Positions 52,400 through 60,814 of a stretch of 64,000 bases of DNA are shown here, piece by piece. The DNA is taken from positions 53,408 through 117,407 of the forward strand of contig NZ_JAECVR010000015.1 in assembly GCF_016055185.1 (NCBI RefSeq), read 5' to 3'. A program made the position numbers and the translations under genes. Positions within the stretch are counted from its first letter, which is position 1; each line of letters starts with the position of its first letter. This DNA is from Paenactinomyces guangxiensis (GTDB taxonomy: Bacteria; Bacillota; Bacilli; Thermoactinomycetales; Thermoactinomycetaceae). The notes beneath the pieces were generated by a model that saw only the letters and a list, made by a program, of their open reading frames with translations, did not search any database and had not been told where the DNA came from.

Positions 52400-55300
52400 T
52401 TGAACTGGTTGACCCGCTTCTCGCTCAAAAACATCGCTGCAATCCTTATTTTGGTGCTGCTGGTCTCCGGAGGGGGGATTTATACTGCAACCCGGCTAAA
52501 GATGGAAGCAATGCCCGATATTAATTTTCCGGTTGTGGTAGCGATTATACCTTATCCGGGAGCTTCTCCGGACGATATTGATAAAAAAGTGACTCAACCG
52601 ATTGAAAAAGCTTTTCAGGGAATCAAAGGAGCGCAAAAAGTTACCTCGATCTCCGCAGACAGCACTTCAGTGATCATCGTCCAGTTTGATTTTGACGCCG
52701 ATTTGGACAAAGCGCAACAGGAGATGAAAGATTCGGTCAGCCGCTTGTCCTTGCCGGAACAAGTACTGGAACCCACTTTTAATCGGTTTGGCCTCAATAC
52801 TTCTCCGGTGATGAGTTTTTCAGTGACCAGCGGGAAGAAAAAACCTGCCGAAATGGAACACTGGGTCAATGAGGTAGCCAAAGGCGCTTTTGAGTCCGTG
52901 GACGGAGTTGGTGAAGTTCAGGTAAAAGGGGAAGGGAATAAAGCTGTTTATATCCGTTTAAAGCCGGATCAGCTGAAAAAATATAATCTTTCTGTCCAAC
53001 AAGTCCGGCAAGTGTTACAAAACAGTAATACTTCGTTGCCCGTTGGCGATCTGAATCTGAATCAGATAGATATGCCTGTACGAATCGAGCAGAAAATAAC
53101 CAATATCGAGCAGTTGAAAAATATGGAGCTTACGATCCCGCCCAACCCGGCAGATGGTTTTCAGGATGCCTTTGACCAGATCGGCCAAGGATTTCAAGGG
53201 CTTGGTCAGGCGGTTGGCGGGTTGAACCAGGCAGTGGGCGGATTAAATCAGGGATTGGGTCAGGTTGGTCAGGGGCTCGGTTATCTCACGCTTATTTTGC
53301 AGCAGGGACAGGAGTTGCAGGCCCAAATTGTCGGGGATCAGCTTGCCCTTAACGATGCTTTAAGTCAATTGCAGGCCAATCCGGATGACCCCGCACTTCA
53401 AGCCAAAGTAGCAGGGCTGAAGCAAAAGATCGCCGCTGAGCAAAAGGGGTTACATCAGTTAAATAAGCAATTGAAACAACTGCAAGCCAAAATGCCCAAA
53501 CCGAAATCATCATCAGGGAGCAAATCACCGGGCGGTTCCCCTCACCTGGCCATGCAGAACACGGAAAAGCCAACTGTGAAAGAAGCAAAGATTAAAACAG
53601 TAAAGCTGTCCGACATCGCCTTCATTACCGAGTCGGCGAACGGAAATTCCATGATTACCCGAACCAACGGAAAGCCTTCAGTAAACATTGATATTCTGAA
53701 AGACCCAAATGCCAATATTGTAGAAGTGGCTGAACAGATTGATGAGAAGGTCGCCGAACTGAAGAAAGAGAATCCCGATATGGAGATCGCGACTCTTTTC
53801 GACCAGTCCCGTGCGGTAAAAGCATCCATTCATTCCATGGTGCGCGAGGGATTGCTGGGGGCTCTCTTTGCCGCAGTGGTGATCCTGATTTTCCTTCGCA
53901 ATTTCCGGATGACTCTGATCTCTATCGTGTCCATTCCGGTGTCGGTACTGGCAACACTGATCTTGATCCATCAGGCCGATATTACCCTGAATGTGATGAC
54001 TCTGGGTGGATTGGCAGTGGCCATCGGGCGTGTCGTCGATGACAGTATTGTTGTGATTGAGAATATCTATCGGCATATGATGAAAAAAACGGAGCGGAAT
54101 ATCGGTTTAATCCAGGCGGCAACCAAAGAGGTGGCTTCGGCTATCACCTCCTCGACGATGACAACCGTTGCCGTATTTATTCCGCTTGGGTTTGTCGACG
54201 GGATTGTGGGCAAAGTTTTTTTCCCGTTTGCAGTTACTGTGGCGATTGCTCTGCTTTGCTCACTTGTTGTTGCAGTCACCATTGTGCCGGTTCTTACCAG
54301 ACTGATGCTGCTCAGGGGGAAAAAGCTGCGTTTGGACAGAACCCGGAGCCGTACTGCAGAATCATACAAAAAGATGTTGGCCTGGTCATTTAACCATAAA
54401 GGAATCGTTCTCACCCTGGCCACTCTGCTGTTGGTGGGAAGCTTGGGCATTGTGCCGCTGGTGGGAACCAGCTTTATTCCCGCAGACAAAGACAAAGCCA
54501 TCCGGGTAAACCTAAACATGCCGTCCGGTACAGATATCAGTAAAACCAATGAAGTTGCACGCAGTATTGAAAAGACCTTTAAGAAATACAAAGAAGTCAA
54601 AGTACTTTCAACTTCTGTCGGAAATTTACGCGGCAAATTGAACAGCGACGGAAGTGTCGGAAGTACGAACCGGGCCTCAATCTTTGTCAGCCTCGATTCT
54701 TCGGCCAATATGGATCAACTGCTTAAAGAGGTGCGCGGGAGTTTGAAGCCGCTCGAAAAAGAGGGAGAAATCATTGTCAACGAAGTGAACAGCCTGGTTC
54801 CGGCTTCCAGCTCGATCGAGGTGAGTGTACAGGGAAACAATCTGCGAGATATCAGGCTTGCAGCCGATCAACTGACCGCCAAACTCAAACAGGTAAAAGG
54901 CTTGACCAACGTCAGCAATAACCTTAGTGAACAGAAAGAACTGGTCACTGTTCATGTGGATAATGCCAAAGCAGCCAAACAGGGGCTGGTTGCCCAGCAG
55001 GTGGCGTTATCTGTTCGCGGTCTGCTGGATGCAGATAAAGTGATGGAACTGGAAAAAGGAAGCCGGACGCAAGATGTAAAATTGGGATTGGAAGAAGAAA
55101 ATCTCACCACCGTCGATCAATTGAAACAGGTCCGGATTCTTTCACAAACCGGCAAGATGGTCCAACTGAGCGAGATCGCCACGATCAAAAAAGAAAAAGG
55201 CCCTGTGACCATTCAAAAGGAAAACAGGCAACAATATGCCACCGTTTCCGGGAATGTCACTATTAAGGATACTGGGGCCGTCTCCCGGGATGTGCAAAGC

Positions 55301-55906
55301 ATCATTAGTCAAACCAATTTCCCCAGAGGTATCAAAGTGACAATCGGCGGGGATACCGAAGAGATGAACAAAAGTTTTGCCCAGCTGGGAGTTGCCATGG
55401 TTGTCGCAGTCGCCGCCGTTTATATTGTGATGATTATCGCGTTTGGTGAAGCGACAGCACCTTTTACCATTCTCTTTTCCCTGCCTTTTGCTGTGATCGG
55501 CGGACTGGTGGGCCTTTTGATTACCCGGCAGCCCATCAGTGTTTCATCGATGATCGGTGCGCTAATGCTGATAGGAATTGTGGTCACAAACGCCATCGTG
55601 TTGATTGACCGCGTACAACAGCAGCGGACACGGGGATTGAATGTCCGCGAAGCGTTACTGGAAGCTGCGGGAACCCGCCTTCGCCCTATTCTGATGACCG
55701 CTTTTGCCACTATTTTTGCCTTGTTGCCCCTTGGGCTGGGCTATGGAGAAGGGACTTTAATCTCCCAGGGCCTTGCGGTTGTCGTTATTGGCGGTCTGGC
55801 CTCTTCCACGCTGCTGACCTTGTTTATTGTGCCGATCATGTACCTGATCCTTTCACGGGTCCAGGAGAGGTTTACCGGCAGAAAAAGTGCTGAAATGAAT
55901 GTGTAG
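52400..55906 (+). CDS. swrC: RND family efflux transporter (SwrC/AcrB-type)
   Basis: 1168 residues, about 100 more than B. subtilis SwrC. Twelve membrane helices in the RND order, GRVVDDSIVVIENIYRHM (proton-relay Asp pair in TM4), IPLGFVDGIVGKVFFPFA and the TM10-12 block LMLIGIVVTNAIVLIDRVQQQR are intact. Residues ~250-390 are an insertion: repeated GLGQAVGGLNQ units, a coiled coil and a Ser/Pro-rich linker (KPKSSSGSKSPGG). SwrC exports surfactin in B. subtilis; here the substrate is unknown. TTG 52400 with AAAGGAGG. No membrane fusion protein gene is adjacent. Confidence 0.9.
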   Translation: MNWLTRFSLKNIAAILILVLLVSGGGIYTATRLKMEAMPDINFPVVVAIIPYPGASPDDIDKKVTQPIEKAFQGIKGAQKVTSISADSTSVIIVQFDFDADLDKAQQEMKDSVSRLSLPEQVLEPTFNRFGLNTSPVMSFSVTSGKKKPAEMEHWVNEVAKGAFESVDGVGEVQVKGEGNKAVYIRLKPDQLKKYNLSVQQVRQVLQNSNTSLPVGDLNLNQIDMPVRIEQKITNIEQLKNMELTIPPNPADGFQDAFDQIGQGFQGLGQAVGGLNQAVGGLNQGLGQVGQGLGYLTLILQQGQELQAQIVGDQLALNDALSQLQANPDDPALQAKVAGLKQKIAAEQKGLHQLNKQLKQLQAKMPKPKSSSGSKSPGGSPHLAMQNTEKPTVKEAKIKTVKLSDIAFITESANGNSMITRTNGKPSVNIDILKDPNANIVEVAEQIDEKVAELKKENPDMEIATLFDQSRAVKASIHSMVREGLLGALFAAVVILIFLRNFRMTLISIVSIPVSVLATLILIHQADITLNVMTLGGLAVAIGRVVDDSIVVIENIYRHMMKKTERNIGLIQAATKEVASAITSSTMTTVAVFIPLGFVDGIVGKVFFPFAVTVAIALLCSLVVAVTIVPVLTRLMLLRGKKLRLDRTRSRTAESYKKMLAWSFNHKGIVLTLATLLLVGSLGIVPLVGTSFIPADKDKAIRVNLNMPSGTDISKTNEVARSIEKTFKKYKEVKVLSTSVGNLRGKLNSDGSVGSTNRASIFVSLDSSANMDQLLKEVRGSLKPLEKEGEIIVNEVNSLVPASSSIEVSVQGNNLRDIRLAADQLTAKLKQVKGLTNVSNNLSEQKELVTVHVDNAKAAKQGLVAQQVALSVRGLLDADKVMELEKGSRTQDVKLGLEEENLTTVDQLKQVRILSQTGKMVQLSEIATIKKEKGPVTIQKENRQQYATVSGNVTIKDTGAVSRDVQSIISQTNFPRGIKVTIGGDTEEMNKSFAQLGVAMVVAVAAVYIVMIIAFGEATAPFTILFSLPFAVIGGLVGLLITRQPISVSSMIGALMLIGIVVTNAIVLIDRVQQQRTRGLNVREALLEAAGTRLRPILMTAFATIFALLPLGLGYGEGTLISQGLAVVVIGGLASSTLLTLFIVPIMYLILSRVQERFTGRKSAEMNV

Positions 55907-55916
55907 GTCAACCGGA

Positions 55917-55953
55917 AAAAGGGTTCCACCGGAGAAGGGGAACCCTTTTTTAA
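55917..55953 (+). terminator. RND pump terminator
   Basis: Stem AAAGGGTTCC / GGAACCCTTT followed by TTTAAAA. The following stretch 55954-56247 is AT-rich and shows no gene. Confidence 0.88.
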
Positions 55954-56247
55954 AAATGGAATGAAGGAAATATGGCAATCATAAGAAGAAGTCCCTCTTT
56001 TTTTATATGATCTTTCTCAGGCTCTTTCCCGGTTTCTATGCAGGCCGGACATGTGATCTCCATTGGCAGAGGAAGCATCGTTTTAATTTACCCTTTCCCC
56101 TTACAAGCTGAATAAATACTCAATTTATACCACCTTCTCTATCCATTTTTTACTCTTACATCATCTCTTTTCTCGCTATAAATCTGTCCACTCGTATAGA
56201 AGTGTTAAGTCTCGACATCCCCACAAACGGGATTTAAGTCTGGTTTC

Positions 56248-57639
56248 TTAACCGATCCATGCCCTCACTTTAGGAACTCGCCGGAGAATAAACCAATCGA
56301 GAAGAAAAACCAGCAACAGGGACATTCCCACCAGCGGGAAAAAGACTCCGAGTGCGATGGTGATTACGCTGACCCCTTTCACCATTTTAAAGTTTTTTGG
56401 GAATGGCGGTGCGCCTAATTTCCCCTTTGGTTTCCGTTTCCACCACATCACCGGCCCCAAGGCCGCAATACCAATAAAACCGATACAAACCAGCAAATTG
56501 ATAAATTGATTGATCCACCCGAAATAACGTCCTTCATGAAGGGCGATGCCAATGGAAATAGCCTTGGCAACCGGTCCATAATCTTTAAACCGCAAGTCAG
56601 CCAACACCTTCCCGCTTTACTGGTCAATATGAAGCGTTGCATCATCTTCCGGTTGCTGAGGGGAAGATGAAACGGTATAGACACCCTTTAACCCTTCCGG
56701 AAAATAGATGCTGTATGGTTGCTGTATGTTTCTTGAGTCAGCGATTGCCATCATTTTTTCCACTGAAACAGGTTGAAGGGTGTCAGGGGTCGATTCGGGA
56801 ACAGGTAAATTTTCCGCGGCCCACGGTATATCTGTGGCTACATCTTTTGTTGGAACCGTTGATTCCGGTTTTGGGCCCCAGACGGCGGCAAAAGGGGGTT
56901 GCCCGGTGTGAGTGGCTGTGGCCGCGCGGTTCACCAGATCTCCCCAGACCCCTGACCAGGGAAGTCCGGTAAAAATGAGCAAGAGAATAAAAGCTGACAG
57001 CCAGAAGGCAGGTACAGCGTGCAGATCACGCCAAAATGTGCGTTTTCCTTGCTTCAGACGGGGAATGATTGTACCCTGCCAGGGTTTACGATGGCGGGGC
57101 CACCACAAATACAACCCGGTGATGACCAGAATAAAGGCCCAGCAAGCGGTTAGTTCGATCAGGCGATTTCCCGCGGTTGCGCCCCACAGCTCACCGTTAT
57201 GCAATGCTTTTATTTTTTCCATCCATCTGTCCTCATCGTTGAGTTTGCCCAGAATGTTTCCATTATAAGGATTGACGAACACAATGGAACTTTGACCGTG
57301 GAGGGAAATTCCCACCTCTGAGGAGCGGTTGGCTGCAAAGGAGGGAGTGAAATGAGTAATTTCCGCCTGGGGATACCGTTTTTTCACTTTCTCGATCTGA
57401 CGGGTCGGAAGCAGTTTTGCCGAACCTTCTTGCACAACGTACTTATCTTTGTACAGCATCAATTCAATCTGCGGTTTAAATATATAAACCCCTCCGCTGA
57501 TGGCCAGCAGAAGGATCCATGGAGCAAATATGATTCCCGCGTAAAAATGCCACCGCCAAATTACGGCGAATAACTGTTTTGTTACTCCTTGCTCTTCCCT
57601 TCTTTCAGATTTGTGATCGTGTATCGTTTGAGGAGACAT
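56248..57639 (-). pseudogene. PepSY-associated membrane protein (PiuB-like), split by one in-frame stop
   Basis: Two adjacent frames in the same phase make one ~463-residue protein: residues 1-340 (57639-56620) with the first membrane helix, PepSY domain (FVNPYNGNILGKLNDEDRWMEKIKALHNGELWG) and further helices, then TAA at 56617-56619, then SGKVLADLRFKDYGPVAK..LHEGRYFG and the last helices to 56248. The stop falls in LHIDQ*SGKVL, where relatives usually have Tyr (TAT/TAC to TAA). Such proteins are linked to siderophore or iron reduction uptake. Either a recent nonsense mutation or a sequencing error. Confidence 0.85.
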
Positions 57640-57943
57640 GGTCCATTTTCCTTTCTATGATCGTCTATCATTGAATACCGTGTTTCTATGGCGAGTATAG
57701 GACGGTTCAGAAAAAAAGCCATGACTCCTAAGAGCTAAAATTCGTGTCCATAAAATGAACAGAAGAGTAAAAAATGCAAGAGATTGCCATCTGCTTATGT
57801 GCTTTCGTTCCTTTAACCAGTCAAATGACCATCATGATTGCGAATCCTCATTACCCGGAGAGCGCCGGAAGCTTTTGTGTATAACCTGTTTGAATCTTTA
57901 TTCGCTTTCATATAATTGAAACCCTAAGAGGATCGCGGGAAAT

Positions 57944-57976
57944 AAAAAGAATCGGCAATGATGGCCGATTTTTCCC
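57944..57976. terminator. terminator behind the MerR-like gene
   Basis: AATCGGC / GCCGATT stem with A and T runs on both sides; it ends the leftward transcript whose last stop is at 58013. Otherwise 57640-57943 holds only the upstream region of the PepSY gene. Confidence 0.82.
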
Positions 57977-58012
57977 TTTCCGTTTCTCCACTACTCTTTT
58001 GTTTTTTAAGTT

Positions 58013-58279
58013 TTATTCCTGCTTATCAAGTAAGCGTGTCTTAATCTCTTGAATGGAGAGCCCCTCTTCTTTGTATTCCTGAATCTCCTTTAACCGTTGT
58101 AATGCACTTTCCCGGTGGTAACGCCGGGTGAGACGACTCTCTTCCTGTTCAAACGGAAGAATTCCTTCTTCACTATAGTATTTGAGTGTACTGTACCGAT
58201 TCCCGCTTAATCGGACTAACTCACTGATCGTCACAAATTCTGCTTGTTCAATCACTTCCAGACTGCGCCTTCTCGACAA
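58013..58279 (-). CDS. short MerR-type helix-turn-helix protein
   Basis: 88 residues. FVTISELVRLSGNRYSTLKYYSEEGILPFEQEES..TRRYHRESALQRLKEIQEYKEEGLSIQEIKTRL is a complete MerR DNA-binding domain with no effector domain. TTG 58279 is preceded by AAGGAGGTGG. It lies 14 bp behind the GPP34-like gene and is surely co-transcribed, so it probably regulates that unit; tandem repeats upstream of the pair are candidate binding sites. Confidence 0.82.
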   Translation of the reverse strand: MSRRRSLEVIEQAEFVTISELVRLSGNRYSTLKYYSEEGILPFEQEESRLTRRYHRESALQRLKEIQEYKEEGLSIQEIKTRLLDKQE

Positions 58280-58293
58280 TGTGCTCCACCTCC

Positions 58294-58953
58294 TTACGTG
58301 GCAGCAGAAGAGGCGGCGCTTGCTGCAATTTCCTGGATAACTTTGCTAATCGTCTCCACCTGTTTCCATTCCCGTGGATATTCTTCTTGCAGCTCTTTGA
58401 TCCGCTTTTTCCACTCTCCACCCTCATAGTGTGAGAATAATTCCTTTAGAACCTTGGCTGTGTGTAACATAAAGGTCAGTATCAAAGCATCGTGACTCAC
58501 TTTTCCCGGCTCTAAGACCTCGGCACGAATCATTTCCACGATTTGTCGTTCGTGAGGATCCAAACCAACATATCGATTAAAAAGCAAAGACTTTTCCTTT
58601 TGTATCACCCCTTTTTCCAGCAAAGAACGTGCCAAAAGGTCGTATATCTTTTTTTGTTTCCACAACTTCAAACTGAACTCCCTCATCCAACTGAGCAACT
58701 TCCGCTCTTTTTTTATTTTTGCAATCTGCATAAGCATTTCATCCAAATAATCGATCCCGGTCGGTGTCTCATCTACCACTTGTACCTCCAATTTTTCTCC
58801 AAAGGTAATACGTTTTTGTTTTGAGAGTTCGATGAAACACCCTGCAATTACATATAGTTGACGGTACCCTGACAACATCCATTTCATACGCGTAATCTTC
58901 TTGTTTTGGACAATGACAAAGAACTGCTCGGGAATGGTTAGTTTATGAACCAT
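58294..58953 (-). CDS. GPP34/GOLPH3-VPS74-like protein
   Basis: 219 residues, mostly helical and without signal peptide or membrane span. The pattern LTIPEQFFVIV.......M.....YRQLYVIAGCFIELSKQKRITFGEKLEVQVVDETPTGIDYLDEML and the later KGVIQKEKSLLFNRYVGLDPHERQIVEMIRAEVLEPGK..HDALILTFMLH resemble the GPP34 family, known in eukaryotes for phosphoinositide binding at the Golgi and found in bacteria (Actinobacteria, some Firmicutes) with unknown role. It ends in an Ala/Ser run (IAASAASSAAT). Co-transcribed with the MerR-type gene. Confidence 0.72.
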   Translation of the reverse strand: MVHKLTIPEQFFVIVQNKKITRMKWMLSGYRQLYVIAGCFIELSKQKRITFGEKLEVQVVDETPTGIDYLDEMLMQIAKIKKERKLLSWMREFSLKLWKQKKIYDLLARSLLEKGVIQKEKSLLFNRYVGLDPHERQIVEMIRAEVLEPGKVSHDALILTFMLHTAKVLKELFSHYEGGEWKKRIKELQEEYPREWKQVETISKVIQEIAASAASSAAT

Positions 58954-59000
58954 ATTAGCACCTCATTTCTTGTTTTAAAACAAAACATAAAGTTGGGGTT

Positions 59001-59034
59001 ACTTACTACTTATTACTTACTACTTATTACTTAC
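59001..59034. repeat. 14-bp tandem repeat (2.4 copies) upstream of GPP34/MerR pair
   Basis: Unit ACTTACTACTTATT occurs twice in full (59001-59014, 59015-59028) followed by ACTTAC. It ends ~48 bp upstream of the GPP34-like start, the place of an operator. Inner units also repeat as 7-mers (ACTTACT/ACTTATT). Confidence 0.8.
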
Positions 59035-59130
59035 GATTTAAATATATACCCTTTTTGAACCCTTTGTAAAGTAGTTTTTTCTCAGAAAAAACTTATAAAA
59101 ACGAAATGGAATAGACCATAAAACCATTTA

Positions 59131-59362
59131 CTGACTGGGAAGTTAAAGGCCCCGGCATTTAATCGGAGACCACGATCATTTCACAGGTATGCAACATGGA
59201 TACAGCCGCCGTTGTCACCCGGGCCCTGTGCTCCTTAGACCGACCAGGTAACTTTGATGCTGAATCCCCGCAAAGTGTTTTTAAAAGGTAGTTGTTTTAA
59301 TCGTAAAACAAGTGAACAACCCGGAAACCTTTAACTGAACTGGGATTCCGGGTTGTTTGTTT
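59131..59362 (+). other. structured non-coding region ending in an intrinsic terminator (candidate RNA)
   Basis: 59131-59280 is GC-rich inside AT-rich flanks and has no open frame. Possible stems are CACAGG (59182) / CCTGTG (59225) with the loop closed by CACCCGGGCCC, and ACTTTG (59251) / CAAAGT (59271). At 59315-59357 a perfect 12-bp stem AACAACCCGGAA / TTCCGGGTTGTT runs into TTTGTTTTTT on the plus strand, although no plus-strand gene precedes it; the hairpin can also end the leftward BlaR1-like gene. It may be a small RNA or the end of a lost insertion sequence. Confidence 0.45.
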
Positions 59363-59377
59363 TTTAAAGTTTACTTT

Positions 59378-60283
59378 TCAAGATCCCAACAGGTTACACA
59401 AAAGTGAAATCGGTACAATTGCCATACGAACCATATGGTGGGTGTGGGTGATTGCTGTCAACAAGTAAAAGGCCGGCAGCAATATAACGGCTAACCCTGC
59501 CAAAGAAAGGAGATAGTCTTTCAAATAAATCCGAGGAGGTATTGCCCGATCATGAATCATCGCTTCGATTCTGGCTTCCATTTCATCATTTGCAAAACCG
59601 GCTGTCCCGTGGGAAGGAGAATCCGCTAACCTTGCGTTCATTAATTTCAGTAGAGCAGAAGCGAGAGGCTTAACGCCGGCTGTCCGGATCGAGTGCCGGT
59701 CTGCGGCAATTTCTTTTTCAATCAGGTAATGCCCCCGTAATTTGTGAACAAGGGGAAGGAAAAAGAGAGCAAGTGTCGCACTGCTGGCAAAAAGCATTTT
59801 TAAGGGGTCCCTCTGCAAACAATGATAGTATTCATGCTCTAAAACTGCCTGTAATTCTGATTCGTGCAGTTGCCGGATCAGAGAGGAGCTGATCAGTATT
59901 TTGGGGTGAAGCCACCCGTAAGTAAAAGCCAGTGGCTGTTCATGATCAACAACGATGACGGGAGTCCCCCGCTTCCGGCTAAAATGTTGAATCTCAGCAG
60001 GAATGCAGCCTGATTGATTTTGCAGTAATCGGGCGACCTGACGATGGGTTTTCCAGGCCAGCATCAGCATCCGGCAGATAAACAATAGCAAAAACAAGAG
60101 ATGAATGCTTGCCAGTAGATAATATTCGACGGGTATCCGGCCATTGGAAAAAATAAAGGAACAGCAGCGATGCAGCCAGTCAAGTAACGGGCCGGCCACA
60201 GCATTTGTGGAGATGATCCAGGAAACATGTAAAGTGATTCCGATGAACAGGGCTAATGCAAATAATTGACGAAAAGATTTCAT
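59378..60283 (-). CDS. M56 family (BlaR1/MecR1-like) membrane peptidase without sensor domain
   Basis: 301 residues. Membrane helices near 7-27, 55-75, 175-195 and 265-290 surround a zinc peptidase motif VLEHEYYHCLQRDP (HExxH-type, ~155). The usual external penicillin-binding sensor domain is missing, so the signal is not a beta-lactam by this route. M56 peptidases cleave the partner repressor BlaI. The start ATG overlaps the blaI-like stop (ATGA), so the two are coupled. Confidence 0.87.
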   Translation of the reverse strand: MKSFRQLFALALFIGITLHVSWIISTNAVAGPLLDWLHRCCSFIFSNGRIPVEYYLLASIHLLFLLLFICRMLMLAWKTHRQVARLLQNQSGCIPAEIQHFSRKRGTPVIVVDHEQPLAFTYGWLHPKILISSSLIRQLHESELQAVLEHEYYHCLQRDPLKMLFASSATLALFFLPLVHKLRGHYLIEKEIAADRHSIRTAGVKPLASALLKLMNARLADSPSHGTAGFANDEMEARIEAMIHDRAIPPRIYLKDYLLSLAGLAVILLPAFYLLTAITHTHHMVRMAIVPISLLCNLLGS

Positions 60284-60687
60284 GAGGGGTCCCCTTGCTC
60301 TAATTGTTGTATAAACCGTTTAAGCTTTTTCAGGTGTTCCGGTTTATGGCCAACCACATCGACAAACTGGGCGATCGCCACATCGCCAAAATCCTCCAAC
60401 AGACTTTGGATCGTATGTGAAGATGTTTTTTCAATCCATTCATCCGGGGAATAAGCAGGTTGGTAAACAAACACTTTTCCCTTTTTTTCACGCTTTAATA
60501 CACCCTTTTTCGTCAACCGGCTCATCACTGTCATAATCGTTGTATAGGCATAATCTTTATTTTTTTGTAATTGCTCCAGCACATCCTGGACGGTTGCTTG
60601 TCCTTGACCCCAAAGAATATTCATAATCTCGATTTCAAGCGGGCCAAGAAGCCGTACTAATGTTTTTCGCTGATCATCAGAAATCAT
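60280..60687 (-). CDS. BlaI/MecI/CopY family repressor
   Basis: 135 residues. LGPLEIEIMNILWGQGQATVQDVLEQLQKNKDYAYTTIMTVMSRLTKKGVLKREKKGKVFVYQP is the complete winged-helix of the Penicillinase_R family, followed by a dimerisation helix. ATG 60687 with AAAGGGTG. It is coupled to the M56 peptidase gene. A BlaI-type palindrome lies 1.4 kb upstream in front of the CWB2 lipoprotein gene, on the same strand, which is the likely target. Confidence 0.92.
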   Translation of the reverse strand: MISDDQRKTLVRLLGPLEIEIMNILWGQGQATVQDVLEQLQKNKDYAYTTIMTVMSRLTKKGVLKREKKGKVFVYQPAYSPDEWIEKTSSHTIQSLLEDFGDVAIAQFVDVVGHKPEHLKKLKRFIQQLEQGDPS

Positions 60688-60777
60688 AAAAAAGCACCCT
60701 TTACCTTTACTTTTCTACCAGTATACAGGAATCGGGGAGCTTTTACCGGTGACATACCGATAAAAACATTTATTCAA

Positions 60778-60810
60778 AAAAGACCTGAATTCTAGACTCA
60801 GGTCTTTGTA
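60778..60810. terminator. terminator between CWB2 lipoprotein and blaI-like gene
   Basis: AAGACCTGA / TCAGGTCTT stem; on the minus strand followed by T6. It ends the lipoprotein transcript. Confidence 0.85.
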
Positions 60811-60814
60811 TGGA

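Noticed and set aside
57640..57690. Possible Fur box upstream of the PepSY gene
   Set aside because: GATCGTCTATCATT only partly fits the 7-1-7 consensus and the spacing is wrong.
59131..59280. Possible c-di-AMP (ydaO) or other known riboswitch
   Set aside because: The conserved ydaO blocks (GGGGGACCCA-like and GGGGTGAATC) are not there in either orientation; left as an unexplained structured region.
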